From: [Actinomadura] parvosata subsp. kistnae
GTDB taxonomy: Bacteria; Actinomycetota; Actinomycetes; Streptosporangiales; Streptosporangiaceae
NCBI RefSeq assembly: GCF_900323885.1
Contig: NZ_OOHJ01000005.1
Coordinates: 248,001-312,000 of the forward strand
Length of the DNA stretch: 64,000 bases
Direction: 5' to 3'
The notes under the pieces are model-generated. The model searched no databases, was not told where the DNA came from, and saw only the letters and a program-made list of their open reading frames with translations. The position numbers and the translations under genes were made by a program. Positions within the stretch are counted from its first letter, which is position 1, and the number at the start of each line of letters is the position of its first letter. This document shows positions 17,298 through 27,113 of the stretch, one piece after another.

Positions 17298-18005
17298 ATG
17301 CCCAAGCAGGTGGATCATGACGAGCGGCGGCGCGAGCTGACCGCGGCGCTGCTGCGCATCGCCAGTACCCGCGGCCTCCAGGCGGTCTCGATGCGGGAGG
17401 TCGCCGCCGAGGCCGGGGTGTCGCTGCGCGTCGTCCAGTACTACTTCGCGAACAAGCAGGCCCTGCTGGAGTCGGGCCTGGCGGAGCTGGGCGCGCGCAT
17501 GAACCGCAGGGCCAAGCAGCGAGCCGCCGCAGCGATCGAACCGGTGGGGGGTGAGCGGGTGGAGGGTGAGCCGTCAGTGGGCGAGATGACGGCGCGGGCC
17601 GTGCTCGCCGCCGTTCTCGGTACGGTCGTGCCCTTCGACGAGCAGAGCAGGCTCGACTCCATGGCCTGGACCGCCTACTACACCGCCGCCCTCACCGATC
17701 CGGTGCTGGCCGCGGCCGGGCTCACCCTGCCGAACGCCCTGGAGAGCTTCCTCACCAAACGGCTGGCCGCCGCCCAGCAGGCCGGGGAGATCGCCCCCGA
17801 CCGTGACCCGCGGATCGAGGTCGCGGGGCTGCTCGCGCTGGCCAACGGCCTGACCTCCAGCGTCCTGAGCGGGCAGCGCAGTTACGAGGACGCGACGGAG
17901 ATCATCGAGTATCACCTGGACCGGCTGTTCGGGCCGGCCGATGGACTGAGCCGCGCTCGCGTGCCCTCCGGCGAGGGCTCGGCTGGACGGATTTCCGGGC
18001 ATTGA
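17298..18005 (+). CDS. TetR-family transcriptional regulator
   Basis: A 235-residue repressor. The HTH occupies residues 10-57 ([20 protein letters not shown] then ANKQALLE), followed by an all-helical ligand domain with [14 protein letters not shown] typical of the BetI/TetR_C_6 group. A run around GGERVEGEP is a flexible insertion. It shares a transcript with the hydrolase (9-base gap), and the palindrome at 16341-16362 is its probable operator, giving simple autorepression. Confidence 0.88.
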   Translation: MPKQVDHDERRRELTAALLRIASTRGLQAVSMREVAAEAGVSLRVVQYYFANKQALLESGLAELGARMNRRAKQRAAAAIEPVGGERVEGEPSVGEMTARAVLAAVLGTVVPFDEQSRLDSMAWTAYYTAALTDPVLAAAGLTLPNALESFLTKRLAAAQQAGEIAPDRDPRIEVAGLLALANGLTSSVLSGQRSYEDATEIIEYHLDRLFGPADGLSRARVPSGEGSAGRISGH

Positions 18006-18042
18006 CAGGCCGCCCTCACCATATGTCCAGCCGTGTGCTGAT

Positions 18043-18053
18043 ATTTCGGAAAT
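18043..18053. promoter_or_regulatory. ATTTC-G-GAAAT palindrome before the small conserved protein
   Basis: An 11-bp palindrome 18 bases upstream of the 18072 start. A closely similar element (ATTTC, TG, GAAAT) occurs at 19095-19106 inside the first codons of the AsnC gene. The shared sequence could be a binding site for the same protein, or chance. Confidence 0.3.
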
Positions 18054-18071
18054 GTAGGGACCATAGGGGGC

Positions 18072-18407
18072 GTGAATCTCAACGGTCGTACATTCGTGAT
18101 GGTCAGCTCGACGGCGAGCGCGGTGAACCCCGACAGCCCCACCAGGTTCCAGTACTGGGAGGCCGACGAGGTCGTGTGGGGCGAGTACACCGGCGACACG
18201 GTGACCCACGGGCGCTTCGTCGGCACCCGCGACGGCGACCAGGTGTCGATCGCGTACGCGCACGCGCTGGTCGCCGGCGGCAAGGCGGGCGGGCAGAGCA
18301 CCAGCCGCATCGAGACCGGCGACGACGGGCTGCTGCGCCTGGTGGAGGAGTTCAGGTTCGACGGGGACGACACCCTGCACGTGAGCGTGTGCACCGAGGT
18401 CGCCTGA
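18072..18407 (+). CDS. Small conserved protein of the 'N-acetylglutamate synthase' annotation family
   Basis: A 111-residue protein opening MNLNGRTFVMVSSTASA and continuing with FQYWEADEVVWGEYTG, a beta-rich pattern found in small proteins commonly labelled n-acetylglutamate synthase in databases. It has no GNAT or kinase fold, so that label should not be taken as function. It looks like a lipocalin-like or jelly-roll beta protein in the cytoplasm. The start is a GTG directly after a GGGGG run. It stands alone between TetR and AsnC genes. Confidence 0.7.
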   Translation: MNLNGRTFVMVSSTASAVNPDSPTRFQYWEADEVVWGEYTGDTVTHGRFVGTRDGDQVSIAYAHALVAGGKAGGQSTSRIETGDDGLLRLVEEFRFDGDDTLHVSVCTEVA

Positions 18408-18441
18408 ACCGAGCCTGGGTGACCTGAGCAGGGCCTGAGCA

Positions 18442-18458
18442 GGGCCCGATCCGGGCCC
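18442..18458. terminator. Hairpin between convergent genes
   Basis: GGGCCCG (18442-18448) and CGGGCCC (18452-18458) form a perfect 7-bp stem with loop ATC. It lies between the small-protein stop (18407) and the AsnC stop (18469). No U-run follows, as is common in GC-rich actinomycetes; it could serve both strands. Confidence 0.55.
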
Positions 18459-18468
18459 GGCCGGCAGC

Positions 18469-19119
18469 CTAGTCGTCCTTGCGCAGGGCGGCCCGGCCCT
18501 CGGCGGCGCCGACGAAGCGCATCTTGCCGAGCGGCACGTCGCCCTGCGCCTCCTGCGCGGGCCGCCGCTGCTGCCGGGCGCGGTCGCGGGCCGGGTCGCG
18601 GTCGCTCGGCAGCACGTACGGCCGCCTGAGCACCTCGTCCAGGATGAACACGGTCTCGGTCGCCTTGACGGCCGGGATGTTGGCCAGCCGGTCGGTCACC
18701 ATGGTGTGCACGGCGGCCACGTCGGAGACCCGTACCTGGATCATCGCGTCGTGCTGGCCGGTGGTGATCGCGCAGTACTCCACCTCCGGCATCCGGGCCA
18801 GCTCGGCCCTGAACTGCTTCCACATCTGCTGGCGCACGGTCACGAAGATCAGTGCCGTGATGCCGAGCCCCGCCCTGACGTGGTCGATCTCCGCCGTGAA
18901 CCGTTTGATCGCGCCGTCGGCGCGCAGCGCCTCGAAGCGGGTGTAGGCGTTGGCCCGGGAGATGCCCACCCGTTCGGCGAGCGCCGCGACGGAGATCCTG
19001 CCGTTCTCGCGCAGGACCTCAAGGATCTTCAGGTGGATGTCGTCGAGCTCGAGACCGATGCCGATCCGTCCAGGCTGACCGCCACCGCTGACACCATTTC
19101 TGGAAATTTCACTCATCAT
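18469..19119 (-). CDS. Lrp/AsnC-family transcriptional regulator
   Basis: A 216-residue protein. The HTH is in residues 25-75 (LDDIHLKILEVLREN, then LAERVGISRANAYTRFEAL), followed by a RAM ligand-binding domain (ALIFVTVRQQMWKQF to VRVSDVAAVHTMVTDRL). The C-terminus has about 35 extra charged residues. AsnC proteins often sense amino acids or small peptides. The gene is divergent from the peptide ABC importer and M24 operon, 107 bases apart, so it very likely controls that operon. Two ATGs (19119, 19116) are possible starts. Confidence 0.88.
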   Translation of the reverse strand: MMSEISRNGVSGGGQPGRIGIGLELDDIHLKILEVLRENGRISVAALAERVGISRANAYTRFEALRADGAIKRFTAEIDHVRAGLGITALIFVTVRQQMWKQFRAELARMPEVEYCAITTGQHDAMIQVRVSDVAAVHTMVTDRLANIPAVKATETVFILDEVLRRPYVLPSDRDPARDRARQQRRPAQEAQGDVPLGKMRFVGAAEGRAALRKDD

Positions 19120-19163
19120 TACCTCATCGACCTTTATATACGTCTAGCCGACCGCACAGTCCC

Positions 19164-19210
19164 TGGACGTTCTGCCGCACAATCCTCGACATCCTTCTGC
19201 CGAACGTCCA
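19164..19210. promoter_or_regulatory. Long-arm inverted repeat in the AsnC/importer divergent region
   Basis: TGGACGTTC (19164-19172) is the exact inverse of GAACGTCCA (19202-19210), and TTCTGCCG occurs next to both arms as a direct repeat. The right arm lies just before the ribosome site of the binding-protein gene. It could be an AsnC site with looping or a leader hairpin. Confidence 0.45.
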
Positions 19211-19226
19211 ATTTTGGAGGACACTC

Positions 19227-20807
19227 ATGGCGACCCGCTCCCAGACGGCGGCCGTGCTGCTCGCCGGTGCACTCGCCCTGGCCGCCTGCGGCAGCGGCGG
19301 CACGTCACAGACCCCCGCTGCCGCAGGCGGCGGCGGGAAGACCCTCGTCATCGACACGTCCTTCGACCTGAAGACCGCCGACCCCGGCCGCACGTACGAG
19401 CCGACCGGGCTCATCGTCGGCAAGGCGGTGTACGAGACGTTGCTCACGTTCGACGGGGCCGACGTGACCAAGCCGGTGCCCGCGCTGGCGGAGTCGTACG
19501 AGCTGTCGAAGGACGGCAAGACGCTGACGCTCAAGCTCAAGCAGGGCGCGACGTTCGCCGACGGCGCGCCCGTGACGGCCGACGACGTGGTGTTCTCGCT
19601 GACCCGCGTGCGCGACATGAAGGGCACGCCGTCGTTCCTGCTGGACGGCGTCGAGGTGGCCAAGACCGACGACACGACGATCACGCTGACGTCGAAGACG
19701 CCCAACCCGGCGCTGCCGTTCATCCTGCCGAACCCGGCGCTGGGCATCCTCAACAGCAAGGTCGCCAAGCAGAACGGCGCGACCACCGACGCCCAGGACA
19801 AGGCCGAGCAGTACCTGAACGGGCACTCGGCCGGCTCGGGCCCGTACACGATCGAGTCGTTCAACGTGAGCAGCCAGGTCACGCTCAAGGCGAACCCGAA
19901 GTACTACGGCACCAAGCCCGCCTACGACAAGGTCGTCATCCGCAACGTCGAGGCCGCCACCCAGAAGCTGAACGTCCAGCGCGGCGACAGCCAGGTGGCG
20001 CTCAACCTGTCGGGCGACCAGGTGACCGGCATGCCCGCCACGCTCCAGGTGAAGAAGACCGCCTCGGCGAACGTCATCTTCCTGCTGGCCAACCAGGACT
20101 CCGCGATCAGCAAGACCACCACGAACGCCAAGTTCGTCGAGGCCGTGCGCAAGGGTGTCGACTACGCGGGGCTGCTGGAGCTGGCCGGCGAGGGCTCCAC
20201 CCAGGCGCCGGGCGTGATCCCGTCCCAGATCCTGGGCGCGCTGCCCGCCGACCAGGGCGCCAAGCGGGACGTCGAGGGCGCCAAGGCGGCGCTGGCCGCC
20301 AGCGGCCTGGCCAACCCGACCGTGAAGCTGGAGTACCCGAGCGAGCTGACCGTCAACGGCCTGTCGTTCCAGCCGCTGGCCGAGCGGATCCAGGCCAACC
20401 TCAAGGAGGTCGGCATCACCGTCGACCTGCAGCCCGCGCCGGTCACCACGGCTCTCGACAACTACCGCAACGGCAAGGAGGAGATGGGCCTGTGGTACTG
20501 GGGCCCCGACTACCCGGACCCCAGCGACTACCTCGCCTTCCTGCCCGGCAAGACCGTCGGCCTGCGCGCCGGATGGAAGGAGGGCGCGGCCAAGGAGATC
20601 GAGGAGGCGGGCGCCAAGGCGGCCACCGCGATCGGCGACGAGGCCCGCAAGACCGCCTACGCCGACGTGCAGACGAAGCTCAACGCCTCCGGGCCGTTCG
20701 TGCCGCTGATCCAGCCGAGCCAGAACATCGTGTCGGCCGCCTCCGTGACCGGCCTGGAGTACCACCCGGTGTGGACCGTGGACGTCGCCGACCTCGGCGC
20801 GAAGTAG
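19227..20807 (+). CDS. ABC transporter substrate-binding lipoprotein (SBP family 5, peptide type)
   Basis: A 526-residue lipoprotein. The signal peptide ends in the lipobox LAAC (Cys21 region), so the protein is membrane-tethered outside the cell. The body has the family 5 pattern: YETLLTFDG, LAESYELSKDGKTLTLKL, FADGAPVTADDVVFSLTR, and WYWGPDYPDPSDYL near the C-terminus, as in DppA/OppA. It captures peptides or similar ligands for the two permeases that follow. GGAGG lies seven bases before the ATG. It is the first gene of the operon divergent from AsnC. Confidence 0.92.
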   Translation: MATRSQTAAVLLAGALALAACGSGGTSQTPAAAGGGGKTLVIDTSFDLKTADPGRTYEPTGLIVGKAVYETLLTFDGADVTKPVPALAESYELSKDGKTLTLKLKQGATFADGAPVTADDVVFSLTRVRDMKGTPSFLLDGVEVAKTDDTTITLTSKTPNPALPFILPNPALGILNSKVAKQNGATTDAQDKAEQYLNGHSAGSGPYTIESFNVSSQVTLKANPKYYGTKPAYDKVVIRNVEAATQKLNVQRGDSQVALNLSGDQVTGMPATLQVKKTASANVIFLLANQDSAISKTTTNAKFVEAVRKGVDYAGLLELAGEGSTQAPGVIPSQILGALPADQGAKRDVEGAKAALAASGLANPTVKLEYPSELTVNGLSFQPLAERIQANLKEVGITVDLQPAPVTTALDNYRNGKEEMGLWYWGPDYPDPSDYLAFLPGKTVGLRAGWKEGAAKEIEEAGAKAATAIGDEARKTAYADVQTKLNASGPFVPLIQPSQNIVSAASVTGLEYHPVWTVDVADLGAK

Positions 20808-20819
20808 GGGCGGTCCGCG

Positions 20820-21842
20820 TTGCCTCCGCTCGCGCGGTTCCTCATCCGCCGCGTCCTGCTGGCCGTCCTGATGGCGTGGGGCATCACGCTGGTGACGTTC
20901 GTCCTGACGAACCTCGTCCCCGGCGACCCCGTGGCCGCCAACCTCGGCCAGCGGGCGCTCGGCGACCCGGCCATCGTCGCCCAGTGGCGGGCCGAGCACG
21001 GCCTGGACAAGCCGCTCTGGCAGCAGTACCTGCTCCACCTCCAGGGCCTGGTCCAGGGTGACCTGGGCACCAGCCAGCAGAGCCACCGCCCCGTCAGCCA
21101 GGACCTCGCCGAGTTCGTCCCGGCGACGCTGGAGCTGGCGGGCGCGGCCATCCTGGTCTCGCTGGTGCTGGGCGTGGCGTTCGGCGTCATCGCCGCGCTG
21201 CGCCGCGACCGCCTGTCGGACCACGCGCTGCGGGTGCTGAGCCTCGTCGGCATCTCGGTGCCGACGTTCTGGCTGGCGCTGGTCGCGTTCTACGTGTTCT
21301 TCTACCGCCTGCAGATCACCCCGGGCAGCGGCCGGGTGGACGCCGCCCTCGGCGGCGCCCCCGCCGTCACCGGCCTGCAGACGGTGGACGCGCTGCTGGC
21401 CGGCCGCTGGGACATCTTCGCCTCGGCCGTCGGCCACCTCATCACGCCCGCGCTCGTGCTGGCGCTCTACACGATCGGCCTGCTCACCCGCTTCACCCGC
21501 TCGGCGGTGCTGGAGGTGCTCGGGCAGGACTACGTGCGCGCCGCCCGCGCCAAGGGCCTGCCCGGCCGGACCATCCTGTTCCGGTACGTGCTGCGCTCCG
21601 CGCTGGTGCCCATCATCACCGTGGCGGGCCTGGCCTTCGGCAGCCTGCTGTCGGGCACCGTCCTGGTCGAGGCGATCTTCGCCTGGCCCGGCATCGGCCA
21701 GTACGCGTACAAGAGCGCCACCACCCTCGACCTGCCCGCCGTCATGGGCGTCGGCCTGGTCGTGGGCATCGTCTACCTCGTCATCAACCTGGTCGTGGAC
21801 GTCCTGTACGGCGTCATCGACCCCCGAGTGAGGCTGCAATGA
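20820..21842 (+). CDS. Peptide ABC transporter permease, DppB-like
   Basis: A 340-residue permease with six transmembrane helices. The long first periplasmic loop (residues 40-95, NLVPGDPVAANLG) and the EAA loop YVRAARAKGLPGRTI identify the DppB/OppB subunit. The start is TTG at 20820, 12 bases after the previous stop; no ATG or GTG in frame precedes the first helix, so a rare TTG start is the best choice. The stop overlaps the next start by four bases. Confidence 0.9.
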   Translation: MPPLARFLIRRVLLAVLMAWGITLVTFVLTNLVPGDPVAANLGQRALGDPAIVAQWRAEHGLDKPLWQQYLLHLQGLVQGDLGTSQQSHRPVSQDLAEFVPATLELAGAAILVSLVLGVAFGVIAALRRDRLSDHALRVLSLVGISVPTFWLALVAFYVFFYRLQITPGSGRVDAALGGAPAVTGLQTVDALLAGRWDIFASAVGHLITPALVLALYTIGLLTRFTRSAVLEVLGQDYVRAARAKGLPGRTILFRYVLRSALVPIITVAGLAFGSLLSGTVLVEAIFAWPGIGQYAYKSATTLDLPAVMGVGLVVGIVYLVINLVVDVLYGVIDPRVRLQ

Positions 21843-22695
21843 CCCGCGTGAGTCTCCTGGGCAGGCTGCCCGAGGCGTGGCGGCAGCCGCTGGCAGTCGC
21901 CGGCGCCGTGCTCGCGCTGCTGTGGCTGGTCGTGGCGCTGGCCGCGCCCTGGCTCGCCCCGCACGACCCGCTCGCCCAGGAGCTGCCCCGGCTCGCGCCG
22001 CCCGGGCCCGGCCACTGGTTCGGCACGGACCAGCTCGGCCGCGACATCCTGAGCCGCGTCATGTACGGGGCGCGCGTGTCGATCCCGCTGACGCTGCTGC
22101 TGGTGGCCCTGTCGGTGCTGGTCGGCGGCCTGCTCGGCGCGTGCGCCGGCTACTTCGGCCGCTGGGTGGACGAGACGATCATGCGGGTCGCGGACCTGGT
22201 GTTCGCGTTCCCGACCGTGATCCTGGCCATGGTGGTGGCCGCCGCGCTGGGCGCGAGCCTCACCAACGCGGTGCTGGCCGTGCTGGTGGTCGCCTGGCCC
22301 GCCTACGCCCGCGTCACGCGCGGGCTGGTGCTGGGCGTGCGCGAGCGGGAGTTCGTGCTGAGCGGGCGGCTGCTGGGCTTCTCCGTGTGGCGCTCGCTGC
22401 GCGTGGACGTGCTGCCGAACATCACCGGGCCCGTCCTGGTGCTGGCCACGCTCGACATCGGCACCGCCCTGCTGCTGCTGTCCGGGCTGTCGTTCCTCGG
22501 CCTGGGCGCCAAGCCGCCGTCGCCCGAGTGGGGCGCGATGGTGGCCTCCGGCGTGGAGGTCTTCGACAGCTGGTGGGTGGCAACGTTCCCCGGGCTGGCC
22601 ATCCTGACCGTCGTGCTGGCGTTCAACTTCCTGGGCGACACGCTGCGCGACGCTCTCGACCCCCGCACGGCCCGCGCGATCAAGGAGCGTGCGCT

Positions 22696-22699
<4 letters not shown>
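21839..22699 (+). CDS. Peptide ABC transporter permease, DppC-like
   Basis: A 286-residue permease. LAPHDPLAQELPRLAPPGPG followed by HWFGTDQLGRDILSRV is the hallmark N-terminal region of DppC/OppC, then the EAA loop FVLSGRLLGFSVWRSL. It pairs with the DppB-like subunit in the membrane. Start and stop both overlap neighbours by four bases (ATGA, GTGA), so it is strictly co-translated. Confidence 0.92.
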
Positions 22700-23465
<766 letters not shown>

Positions 23466-23469
<4 letters not shown>

Positions 23470-24377
23470 CGAGCCTGCTGACCATCGACGACCTCGTCGT
23501 CGAGCACCGCTCACCGGGGCGCCCGGTCGTGCGGGCCGTGGCCGGCGCCAGCCTGACCGTACGGCCCGGCGAGGTCGTCGGCCTCGTCGGCGAGTCCGGC
23601 TGCGGCAAGTCGACGCTGGCCCGCGCCGTCTGCGGGCTGAACCCCGTCACCGCCGGCTCGATCGACTTCGACGGGCAGCCCGTCACCCCGCTCGGGCTGC
23701 GCCGCCGCAAGCTGACCGGCATCCAGATGGTGTTCCAGGACCCGTACGCGTCGCTGAACCCGCGCCGGCGCGTCGGCGACCAGATCGCCGACGGCCTGCG
23801 CACCGCCCGCGACACCGCCACCTCCCCGGCCGACCTGCTGGAACGCGTCGGCCTGCCGCGCGAGTTCGCAGGGCGGCACCCGCACGAGTTCTCCGGCGGC
23901 CAGCGGCAGCGCATCGCCATCGCGCGGGCGCTGGCCGCGCGGCCCCGGCTGCTGATCGGCGACGAGCCGATCTCCGCCCTGGACGCCTCCGCGCAGGCGC
24001 AGGTCGCCCGGCTGATGCGGGACCTCGCGGTGGAGTCGGGGGCCGGGCTGCTGTTCATCAGCCACGACCTGTCGGTGGTGCGGCTGATCGCCGACCGGAT
24101 CGCGGTCATGTACCTCGGCAAGATCGTCGAAGTGGGCGACACGGCCGAGGTGTGGGCGAACCCCCGCCACCCGTACACGCGAGCGCTGCTGGCGGCCATC
24201 CCGCAGCCGGACGGGCTGGGCGTGCTGCCGGAGGAGCTGCCCGGCGACGTGCCCGACCCGGCCAGCCCGCCGTCCGGCTGCCGGTTCAACCCGCGCTGCC
24301 CGCTGGTGATGGACGTGTGCCGCGACAAGGAGCCGGACTTCGGGCCGGTGGCCTGCTGGCTGCACGAGCCGAAGTGA
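23466..24377 (+). CDS. Peptide ABC transporter ATP-binding protein, DppF-like
   Basis: A 303-residue ATPase: Walker A GESGCGKST, VFQDPYASLNPR, signature FSGGQRQR, Walker B LLIGDEPISALD and LLFISHDLSV. The C-terminal oligo_HPY region is complete (HPYTRALLAAIP, then GCRFNPRCPLVMDVC with conserved Cys). It forms the second nucleotide-binding half with the DppD-like protein. Both junctions are four-base overlaps. Confidence 0.92.
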
Positions 24378-25375
24378 CCCCCGAGGCGGGGGCGGCGGTG
24401 ACGCCCGAGGAGGTGGGCGCGGCGCGGGCCGTCGCGGCGCGGCGGGCCATGGCGGAGGCGGGGATCGACGCGCTCGTGCTGCGGCCCTCGCCCGACTTCC
24501 GCTTCCTCGGCGGCGGACAGGGGCCGTTTCTCGTCCTCACCCAGGAGGCGATGGCCGAGACCGCGGACCCGGCCGCGCTGGTGCCGCAGGGGGCGCGGCG
24601 GGTCGGGGTGGATCCGGAGATGCGGGTGCGCGAGCTGTTCGGGCTGGCCATCGAGGCCGAGCTGGTGCCCGCCGCCCCCGTGCTCGCGCCGCTGCGGCTG
24701 CGCAAGGAGCCGTACGAGATCGAGGCGCTGCGGCACGCGGTCGCGGCGGCCGAAGGCGTGCTGGCGCGGGTGCCGGAGCTGGCCTGGTTCGGGGAGACCG
24801 AGCGGGCGATGGCCGCGCGGCTGCGCGCGCTGCTGCTGGAGTCCGGCTGCGAGAAGCCGCTGTCGGTACGGGTCGCCGCCGGCGAGCACACGGCGCGGCC
24901 CGCCCATCTGCCCGCGCACCGCGTGATCAACCCGGGGGACGCGCTGGGCGTGTCGGTGTGCGGCCGGTGGGGCGGCTACTGCGCGGAGGCGGCCCGGGTC
25001 TTCGTGGTGGCCGAGCCGCCGGAGGACTTCGAGGCGATGTACTCGGTGGTGCTCGCCGCCCACCGGGCGGGCCTGGCCGCGCTGCGTCCCGGCGTCCCGG
25101 CCGGCGCGGTCGCCCGCGCGGTGGCCGAGGTGATCGACGGCAGCGGGTACGGGCGGTTCGCGGCCCCGCACGCCGGCCGCGGCATCGGCCTCGCCCTCGA
25201 CGAGGGGCCGGGCGCGGAGACGACCCTGGAGCCGGGGATGACGTTCTGCCTGGAGCCGGCCATCCACGTGCCGGACCTGTTCGGCGCCAGGGTGGCGCAC
25301 GTGGCGCTGTGCGCGGAGGCCGGCGCGCTGCCGCTCGGCACGGCCCCGCACACGCTGCACGTCCTCGACCGCTAG
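24374..25375 (+). CDS. M24 (pita-bread) family protein with most metal ligands replaced
   Basis: A 333-residue protein with the two-domain layout of Xaa-Pro peptidases and creatinase: residues 1-110 N-terminal domain, 115-333 pita-bread fold. The family's five metal ligands (Asp, Asp, His, Glu, Glu) align with Ser194, Glu205, Arg269, Glu294 and Ala308, so only one is kept and one is conservatively changed. LEPGMTFCLEPAIHVP shows the fold is otherwise well preserved. A metal-free hydrolase, as known for creatinase in this fold, or a binding/regulatory protein is more likely than a working aminopeptidase. The GTG start overlaps the ATPase stop (GTGA), tying it to peptide uptake. Confidence 0.78.
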   Translation: MTPEAGAAVTPEEVGAARAVAARRAMAEAGIDALVLRPSPDFRFLGGGQGPFLVLTQEAMAETADPAALVPQGARRVGVDPEMRVRELFGLAIEAELVPAAPVLAPLRLRKEPYEIEALRHAVAAAEGVLARVPELAWFGETERAMAARLRALLLESGCEKPLSVRVAAGEHTARPAHLPAHRVINPGDALGVSVCGRWGGYCAEAARVFVVAEPPEDFEAMYSVVLAAHRAGLAALRPGVPAGAVARAVAEVIDGSGYGRFAAPHAGRGIGLALDEGPGAETTLEPGMTFCLEPAIHVPDLFGARVAHVALCAEAGALPLGTAPHTLHVLDR

Positions 25376-25380
25376 CCCTT

Positions 25381-26205
25381 TTACTTGATGGCGCCCGCGC
25401 CGATGCCCTTGACGATGTGCCGCTGCGCCATCAGGTAGAAGATCACGACCGGCACGATCGAGATGGTCGTGGCGGCCAGCAGGATCTGCTGCTGCGGCGT
25501 CTCGGCCGAGGTGAACGCGGTCAGGCCGCGCTGGATCGGCATGAGGGAGTTGTCCTCGAACAGGACGAGCGCCATCAGGTACTCGTTCCAGGCTCCCAGG
25601 CCCTGGATGACGGCCACGGCGGCCAGGCCGGGGCGGGCCAGCGGCAGGATCACGTTCCAGAAGACGCGCAGCGGGCCGGCGCCGTCCAGCGCGGCCGCCT
25701 CCTCCAGCGCGCGGGGCTGGCCGGCGAAGAAGCCGCGCATGATGAGCGTCGACATCGGGACGCCCGACGTGATGAGGATCAGCACGTAGCCGACCGGGTT
25801 GTTCGTCAGGTTCAGGGAGATGAGCAGCTTGTACTGGGCGAGGAACATGGCGGGCGCCGGGATGATCATCACGGCGAGGATGACGAACGTGAACACGCCC
25901 TTGCCGGCGAAGTCGAGCCGCGCGAGCCCGTACCCGGCGAGGCTGGACACCAGCAGGATGCCGGCGACCGCGCACCCCGTGTAGAGCACGCTGTTGCGCA
26001 GGTAGACGCCGAGATCACCCTGCACCCACGCGGTCACGTAGTTGTGCCACTGCGGGTCGGCGGGCAGGAAACTCCGGTTCGACAACAGCTCGGTCAGGCT
26101 CTGCAGGGAGCCCGACACCATCCACAGCAGGGGGAACAGCGCGATGAACGCGGCGACGGCGAGCAGCCCGTACAGGCCGATCTTGTGCGGGGGAATCCGG
26201 CTCAT
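25381..26205 (-). CDS. Carbohydrate ABC transporter permease, MalG-like
   Basis: A 274-residue permease with six helices. The EAA loop EEAAALDGAGPLRVFWNVIL lies between helices 4 and 5 and contacts the ATPase. It ends VKGIGAGAIK, the usual end for this family. It is the last gene of the operon and ends five bases from the M24 stop on the other strand. No ATPase gene is nearby; importers of this type normally share a common MsiK-like ATPase encoded elsewhere. Confidence 0.92.
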   Translation of the reverse strand: MSRIPPHKIGLYGLLAVAAFIALFPLLWMVSGSLQSLTELLSNRSFLPADPQWHNYVTAWVQGDLGVYLRNSVLYTGCAVAGILLVSSLAGYGLARLDFAGKGVFTFVILAVMIIPAPAMFLAQYKLLISLNLTNNPVGYVLILITSGVPMSTLIMRGFFAGQPRALEEAAALDGAGPLRVFWNVILPLARPGLAAVAVIQGLGAWNEYLMALVLFEDNSLMPIQRGLTAFTSAETPQQQILLAATTISIVPVVIFYLMAQRHIVKGIGAGAIK

Positions 26206-27113
26206 ATGCGGGACCTCCGCCGGGTGATCGCGAGCTGGAGGACGGACAGCAGCACGAGCGCGCCGCCGAAGATGACCGACATGGCCGCGGCGCTGCCGTA
26301 ACGCCAGTTCACGAACGCCTCGTTGTAGATCGCCAGGGTCGGCACCATCGTGTGGTGGCCGGGCCCGCCGTTCGTCAGCACCTGCACCGTCCCGAAGATC
26401 TGGAGGGCGGCGAGCAGCGTGAGCAGGCTGACGATCGAGGTGACCGGGGCCAGCTGCGGCCAGGTGACGAAGCGGAACTTCGACCAGCGGTTCGCGCCGT
26501 CGAGGTCGGCCGCCTCGTACAGCTCCTTCGGGATGTCCTGCAACCCCGCGAGGAAGAGCAGGAAACCGAACCCCCAGTGGAACCAGACGAACACCGCCGC
26601 CACCACCGGCAGCGCGACGTCCGGGTCACCGAGCCAGTTCTGCCCGGCCACGCCCACCAGGGCGAGCAGCCGGTTGAGCACGCCCGAGCCGGGCGCCAGG
26701 ATGAAGGAGAACAGCAGGCCGACGACCACGACCGACAGCACGCCCGGCAGGTAGAAGACCGTGCGGAAGAACGTCCTGCCCCGGACGACGGTGTTGACCG
26801 CCAGCGCCATGACCAGGGCGACGCCGTTGCCGGCGACGAACCCGACGACGCCGAAGAACACGACGTTGCGCATCGACGCCCAGAAGACCGGGTCGGAGGC
26901 GACGAAGGCGTAGTTGTCCAGCCCCACCCAGGGGGTGTCCGGGCTGACGCCGTCCCACGACTGGAAGCTCAGCAGGATCGCCTGCGCGAACGGCGTGATC
27001 GTGAAGACGCCGACCAGCGCGATGGCCGGGCCGAGGAACGCCCAGCCGATCACGTTGCGCCGCAGGGCGTGCCCGCGGCGCGACGCGGGCACCGCGAGGG
27101 ACCGCGTCGTCAT
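26202..27113 (-). CDS. Carbohydrate ABC transporter permease, MalF/UgpA-like
   Basis: A 303-residue permease with six helices; the EAA loop is ELYEAADLDGANRWSKFRFV. The first helix GWAFLGPAIALVGVFTITPF is typical of the UgpA subgroup. The ATG overlaps the stop of the binding protein, and its own stop overlaps the next permease (ATGA both), so the three genes are coupled. Confidence 0.92.
   Translation of the reverse strand: MTTRSLAVPASRRGHALRRNVIGWAFLGPAIALVGVFTITPFAQAILLSFQSWDGVSPDTPWVGLDNYAFVASDPVFWASMRNVVFFGVVGFVAGNGVALVMALAVNTVVRGRTFFRTVFYLPGVLSVVVVGLLFSFILAPGSGVLNRLLALVGVAGQNWLGDPDVALPVVAAVFVWFHWGFGFLLFLAGLQDIPKELYEAADLDGANRWSKFRFVTWPQLAPVTSIVSLLTLLAALQIFGTVQVLTNGGPGHHTMVPTLAIYNEAFVNWRYGSAAAMSVIFGGALVLLSVLQLAITRRRSRI

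Noticed and set aside
18002..18030. TTGACA promoter before the small conserved protein
   Set aside because: TTGACA is present at 18002 but no -10 hexamer lies at 16-18 bases; the nearest candidate gives a 12-base spacer.
19305..21839. 844-codon minus-strand frame opposite the peptide importer
   Set aside because: No domain or start signal; both opposite genes have clear family motifs, lipobox and ribosome sites.
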